Source: Parascedosporium putredinis
Lineage: Eukaryota; Ascomycota; Sordariomycetes; Microascales; Microascaceae
NCBI GenBank assembly: GCA_949357655.1
Contig: CASHTG010000017.1
Location: forward strand, 868,001-932,000
Reading direction: 5' to 3'
DNA length: 64,000 nucleotides
A model generated the notes under the pieces. That model was not told the origin of the DNA. It made no database searches and saw only the letters and a program-made list of their open reading frames with translations. Made by a program: the position numbers and the translations under genes. Shown piece by piece: positions 59,301 to 64,000 of this stretch (position 1 is the stretch's first letter; each line of letters begins with the position of its first letter).

Positions 59301-62286
59301 GCTAACCGGCCTTCCGTCGTCTGCGATGGCCTCTTGCGCTCGTCCCATCCAAAAGAAAAAAACATCCGCACCAACAAGGGCGCCTGAATGGCGACACCGG
59401 GTGCCATATGGCTTGTCCAGCGCTGTCTTACCCTTCTTCCCCTTCGCCCGGTCCTTGTTCTACTAAACTGCCCACAGGCACAAACAAGCTTTCGAACGAC
59501 AAAAGTAAAATCAGAGATACATCGCGCATATCCTTACCCCAAGCGGGGCAAAAGGAACGCTGACGCACCTCTTTTCGCATTGGAAACAAGTATACCAGAA
59601 TAGTCAATCTATCCACCCCAAAAGCGAACGCGGTTCCTCGGTAAATATCTACGTCCTACAGACTCCGAAGGTACATTCAAGTTGGGGACAGAATGCTGCG
59701 CAGCAGGGACCTTCCGTGTAACATGTACTGCGGGAGGTTTTCAGAGCCTTCCACGCTTCGACTTTCGTTCCAGTCCTCGTGTTTTGTGCGCGGCACTATT
59801 CTTTTTGGCCTTCAAGTGGCCCGGGCTGGACAAGCTTTACTAATTCCTTCAGGTCGGCTTGCTAAGAGCTGTCCAAAAATGAACAATTGAGCTTTCAAGT
59901 TAGTGCTCCAGTGCAGTCGTCGTGGCGCTTCAAGCCCCCAGCCTGTGGCCAGCCTACCATTGCCACGGCCACTGTCCCGCAAGCTAACCGGCCCTGGGAA
60001 AGCAGCAAAGACAAGGACCCCTCCATGACGCCTAGTCGACCGGTATGGAAACGAATCTACAAGTGGGAAAGATGCAAATACACATAGCGAGTTGGCGAGA
60101 TTCTAACCCACCATCATGCGGGATCTAATGTTGGATCTATGTTCTGTCGAGCTTCTTGCCGTTCTTGCCGTTTGCCAATGCAACGTCGTGACGCCAGATC
60201 TCAAGGGTTAAGCTCCAAGGCCGTCATCGACATGCTTCAATGTTGGATTTACGCGCGTTTGAGCTGTTAAACGAGGTTAAATGAGCTACATTATACAAGT
60301 ACAGCATCTTCTTTGCCTCTTTGCCCCTCCTCCGCTAATGACAGCGCTTCCTTCGCTCCCACAAGTATATTTTTGTCTCTCTCACTAACTATTGCTATCC
60401 AAGCTTCGCCCACACCTCTACCCCGCCAGCCGCCCCCTGATTGTCCATGTAAAAATTCACAATTAACCCTCTGCAGCTCAATGGCTTAGGTTGGCTGATG
60501 AGGCGCCATACGAGGCGCTGCTTGCCGCATAAGGCTGCCCTGGCCACTATCAGAACGGGCGAATGAAGGCAGGCCAGGTTACTAAGAATCTATTGGCGAG
60601 CAACAGCCAGAGGACCTGATGGCTGACCCTCGGCTTTTGATGACGAGACTTCTAGGTTTGAAGTCATTACATTTCAACCGGTGAACATTGTTTGCATGGA
60701 GAGTGAGATTATGCACCACGACAGGAAGATTGGCGCAATACTGATTTCCTGTCACAAGCAAGAAGCTGGCCGTCTCAGACCAGGGCCAACTTTTTTCCCT
60801 TTTCTTTCCAAGTAATAAGGCGTAGCCTGGCGGGTTAATGCGACGGCTCGAGACCCTTCTGAAAAAGGAATGTCAAAGGGTCCATCCATCCTTATCCCTT
60901 CTAGAAACTTTAATAACCAAGGCAGGGAAGGCCTAGAAATAAGTCGAAACCCAAAACATGCCTCCCGCGGGACGAGAGCAGGGGCAGGAAAAGGCAACAA
61001 AGGATGGACAGGAGTGCAGCGGATCCAGCAAATCAACACGGAACCCGCAAAAGCAGGCCGGGCAGGCAGATCACGCTGAGTAACTTTTGATTTCACTACA
61101 AGTACTGTAATTTTGCAAGAGGAGAGAAAAAGAACCTGGCTCGCTTGGTCACCGTGGGAATGAGTGGTGGTTTCGGAACAGAGTAATCACACAAAAGTAT
61201 GACGTAGTGGGAGGGCCATATCCACAAGATGCTCATCCAATTGATACTAGCGAGGAAAGTTGAAGTGGGCCTAAAGAAACGATATACCCAAACAAAAAAA
61301 ATGGTAGCGGGAGATGGAGAAAGTTTGATGATATTAATAGGGAGGTACAATTGACGAATTCGAATGAGAAAATTGGATAAAATGTCGGACTGGAAAGGAA
61401 TCTAGTGGATTCACGAAAAACCGGGAATGAGGACGGACCGAACGGAGAGGATGGCGCGTCCAGTACCTGCCCGGCATGTGCAGACAAAAGGTCACTTTTC
61501 GCCTCAGGCTAGACGATCGCAGAGGTATAGCCAACCGCGCTGCTGCGTAACGATGGTGTGATGGCGCAGTCTAAGATCCAAAAATCAGTTCGAAAGCGAT
61601 GAAGCCTCTAACTAAGCGTGAGCTCCCCAAGCTCAGTACCGACGACTTTGTACACCAACCTAAAGAGGGACGGGTCTCGAAGACGGGACTAAGAGCGACG
61701 GGAGGGAGCCTGAAAGCTGCAAGGAGCCAGATGGAAGGGGGCCCAGCCTTTCCCTGTAGGCTCGCAGAGCGTAGTGAAACTTGGGACCAATCTTCCAAAT
61801 ATACACACCATTGAAAGTATTTTGATTCATCCGCTCAAGTCCCGCCCCAAAACCCACCTCCAGCAAGGCCCCCATACAGTATCCATGGCCGTACTGTATA
61901 CAGAATGGGGCGGGGGAGGGAGCTCACCCACAAGAGCTCTCTCGGCTCACACCCCTCGACAGCCGACTCGAGAACGCAAAAGCTTCTTGCACCGCGATCA
62001 GCAACGACGTCGACGCAAGGGGCTCCTTGCTCCCGACGCTTTTCTGCCTACGTATCCACGCCCCCCTCCTTTCCATCCCTCCACCCGCTTGACTACTTGT
62101 AGTCTATGCGAGGTAGGGTAAAAGCTTATGGAACCTCGGGAACCCATCATCGCCAGTTGATTGGGAAACGGAGACTTTGACGCCATCGCCTCCTCCCTCC
62201 GATCCTGTGCCCCCAGGAAGGCGTGTCATTCCAGGCTAGCTCCTTGGAGTTGCGTGTCCCCCCGCCTCCCCCATGTTTCTGTCTTC

Positions 62287-62294
62287 TATATAAG
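62287..62294 (+). promoter_or_regulatory. TATA box of the surface-protein gene
   Basis: tatataag, about 190 bp upstream of the start codon at 62484, followed by a pyrimidine-rich leader with short ccat/cact words (cacacactcacaatcaacatc), typical of strongly expressed fungal genes. Confidence 0.55.
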
Positions 62295-62483
62295 ACCATG
62301 AAAGCCTCCCACCGTCTACTCTTTCTCGTCCCTACCAATTCCATCCACACACTCACAATCAACATCCGATTTTGTCACTTCTCGCGACTCACGCCTCTCA
62401 GCAAGAACATACCTCCTTCGTTACACACCTGTCCATCGTTTCGCCTTTCGGAAAACAAGCCCTTAATCCTTCTACCCGCAAAC

Positions 62484-62939
62484 ATGAAGTTCACCTCCGT
62501 CGTCGCTCTCACCCTCGCCGGTGTCGTCTCTGTCCGTCATCCATTCCCCTCAACATCTCCTTGAATGTTATAACCACTAACACCCGTATTCTCATAACAG
62601 GCCCAAGACGCTAGCGATATCGGTAACGCTGTCACCAGCATCCTCGGAGACGTCACCTCTGCTGTCGGTGGAGTTACCTCCGTGGTCGCCTCCGGCTTCT
62701 CCTCGGCCACCAATGCTATCGGTGGTGGTGATGATAGCACCGACTCGGCCGGGTCTACCACAACTGTAGCCACCACTACCGTTGAGTCTAGCGGTGCTGG
62801 CGGTGCCGCCGCCACCAGCAGCGGTGCGGGCGCTTCCGGCTCCGGCGGCGCCGGCGGCGATAGCGGTGGCTCTTACAACACTGCTGCTCTTGGTCTTGGT
62901 GCCCTCTTTGGCGGTGCCGCCCTCATGGTCAACCTCTAA
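62484..62939 (+). CDS. Small Ser/Gly-rich GPI-type cell-surface protein
   Basis: Two exons: 62484-62531 (16 codons) and 62601-62939. The 69-nt intron has an unusual gtccgt donor and an ataacag acceptor. 128 residues with no frame break. A signal peptide (MKFTSVVALTLAGVVSA) is cleaved before QDASDIG; amphipathic Val/Ser/Gly repeats (VTSILGDVTSAVGGVTSVVA) follow, then a Thr/Ser/Gly/Ala-rich stalk. The C-terminus (GGSYNTAALGLGALFGGAAL) is a small-residue omega region plus hydrophobic tail, fitting a GPI anchor to plasma membrane or cell wall. There are no cysteines, so it is not a typical effector or CFEM protein. The family is unknown; such proteins are widespread in ascomycetes. A TATA box and a CT-rich leader suggest high expression. 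Confidence 0.82.
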
Positions 62940-63358
62940 ACGGAACTGGCTTCTAGTCTTTAATTTATCGCCAAAATAGATATACGTCTTTATGTTTCAT
63001 ACATCCTTTGACCCTGAGGGTATAAGGGGTTTCCAACGCTACGCAAAATATGGCAAAAGCGAATACATTGCCGGGTTGGAGGCATAATCTTGGGTAATTG
63101 GTGCTTGGGTCGGGAACATGGAGATAGGCCTAATAGTTGAAATGAAATTCAAGCTCGCCTCATGGCCATGTTCACTCTTTTAAGATTTAAGCTGGAACTC
63201 ACCTTTTCTCCCTCGCCGTTGTTCAACTTGCCACCTTCGTGAATGTCACTTCCACCACTCTTCCCACAATCATTTTACTCAGGCGACTACCCACAACTGA
63301 AGCACTCTTGAATATTGCGTTCACAAATTCAAATCTATAAAAATGGTGGCGCAGAATA
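62940..63358. other. Spacer between converging genes
   Basis: 3' UTR of the GPI-type gene and 3' flank of the NFKBIL1-like gene. No gene was seen. Confidence 0.5.
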
Positions 63359-64000
63359 TCATGGTTGCTTGCGCCGGGTATCATTCCACATCTTATCAAT
63401 TGTCTGAAAGATCGCCGTGACGTTTCTCATCACCTCTTCGTCAACCTGCCCCCTAGGCGCTGCTGGATTTTGTCGGGGTGCCACCTCACTCTCTCATCTT
63501 TGAGCTTCTGGATGAATTCGCCTTCCTCGGCACCGTCCTCCCTCAAGCACCCCAGGTAAAAAGACCTAACGGCATCTTCACTCACGTCTTGTTCCGATCC
63601 TGACGCAGCCGGCCAGGGAACCGTACCGATGGTCCCATCCCACGCCGCCCATCGTTTCTGGTAATCGTCCCATCGTTGCTGCCAAGCCCGTTTCGCTCTC
63701 CTCTCCTCGCCTACAAACAGACTCTGCTCGATCTCTCGAGTTAATTTCCGCCTCTCCCTCTCCTGCTTTTGCTGCGCCTTTTGGCCTCTTCTCTCCTCGC
63801 GCGTTCCTCTAAAAGACCATCGTGTGTTTTTCCCACATCTTTTGGCGGACATAAGCAGCATACTCATCGTCCGTCATGCGCTCCAACTCTCCCTGTGGCC
63901 CATCTCTCTCGTTGGAATAGACGTGGATCGGCTGGCCGTACACCCCTTCCCAGTATGCCGCGCCCTCGTCATCCGCCATCGCATCAAAGAGGCTTTCGCG
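63359..64000 (-). CDS. NFKBIL1-like protein, C-terminal 214 codons (5' part outside window)
   Basis: Partial gene; its start lies beyond base 64000. The visible part begins ESLFDAMADDEGAAYWEGVY, then a Tyr/Arg-rich segment (MTDDEYAAYVRQKMWEK), a long Glu/Arg/Lys coiled coil (EERRGQKAQQKQERERRKL, GEERRAKRAW), the sequence WDDYQKRWAAWDG, and the conserved C-terminal module: IGTVPWPAASG, LKDERVRWHPDKIQQRLGG and, in the shifted frame, VTAIFQTIDKMWNDTRRK. The WHPDK segment is DnaJ-like in appearance but belongs to the NF-kappa-B-inhibitor-like family found across fungi, of unsettled function, probably linked to RNA processing in the nucleus. Three frame breaks: an A run near 63841, one near 63790 and a G run near 63456. 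Without the last, the frame would end at 63430. Confidence 0.85.

Larger units (their letters stand above)
55815..62483. other. 6.7-kb gene-poor region
   Basis: No conserved gene was supported. It contains a perfect 11-bp inverted repeat at 56276-56314, GC-rich hairpin-forming sequence at 56033-56062, and a minus-strand stretch at about 56620-57190 with Leu/Pro-rich F-box-like wording that is too broken to call. Poly-A and purine runs occur at 58050-58095 and 59100-59165. The last 250 bp form the promoter of the gene at 62484. Confidence 0.45.

Overview
The window is nuclear DNA of a filamentous ascomycete (Pezizomycotina, most probably a Sordariomycete). The evidence is short GT-AG introns of about 54-150 nt, CT-rich promoters, long gene-poor spacers, and fungal family members: Sin1/Avo1, Iwr1, a PTM1-type seven-transmembrane protein, a GH64 glucanase, a Zn2Cys6 regulator and a chromodomain retroelement remnant that looks RIP-mutated. 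No bacterial-style operon, CRISPR array, rRNA or convincing tRNA was seen.

Layout. 0-3.8 kb: a possible gene 3' end, then non-coding DNA. 3.9-15.4 kb is the densest part: a membrane-anchored secretory protein (+), a CDK11/PITSLRE-like kinase (-), a PTM1-like Golgi membrane protein (+), an NDUFAF7-type mitochondrial methyltransferase (-) and a U-box cyclophilin of the PPIL2/CYP60 type (+). 15.9-18.4 kb: a Zn2Cys6 transcription factor (-) with 4 kb of gene-free DNA upstream. 22-31 kb: a surface or secreted protein with a Ser/Thr-rich tail, a GH64 beta-1,3-glucanase and a CBM48/AMPK-type glycogen-binding-module protein, all on the minus strand. 32.6-34.2 kb: Iwr1 (+). 37.3-38.6 kb: a helix-turn-helix-like nuclear protein (-). 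38.6-49.8 kb: about 11 kb with no supportable gene but many microsatellites. 49.8-54.7 kb: a divergent pair, a histidine-phosphatase/TFIIIC tau55-like gene (-) and the TORC2 subunit SIN1 (+). 54.8-62.5 kb: a Ty3/gypsy chromodomain remnant, a direct repeat and otherwise gene-free DNA. 62.5-64 kb: a small GPI-type cell-surface protein (+) and the 3' part of an NFKBIL1-like gene (-).

The most important property of the window: nearly every conserved gene is broken by one or more single-base frame breaks. In about 30 cases where the geometry can be read, each behaves as one missing base, often in a homopolymer of G, C, A or T. Adding one base per break makes exon lengths sum to whole codons for every completed gene. 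I read this as a systematic under-call error of the assembly, not as pseudogenes. CDS coordinates are therefore given for the whole gene from start to stop, with intron and break positions in the evidence.

The genes do not form one pathway. The conserved ones are housekeeping functions (transcription, splicing, TORC2, complex I assembly), with a loose group of carbohydrate and cell-surface genes at 22-31 kb.
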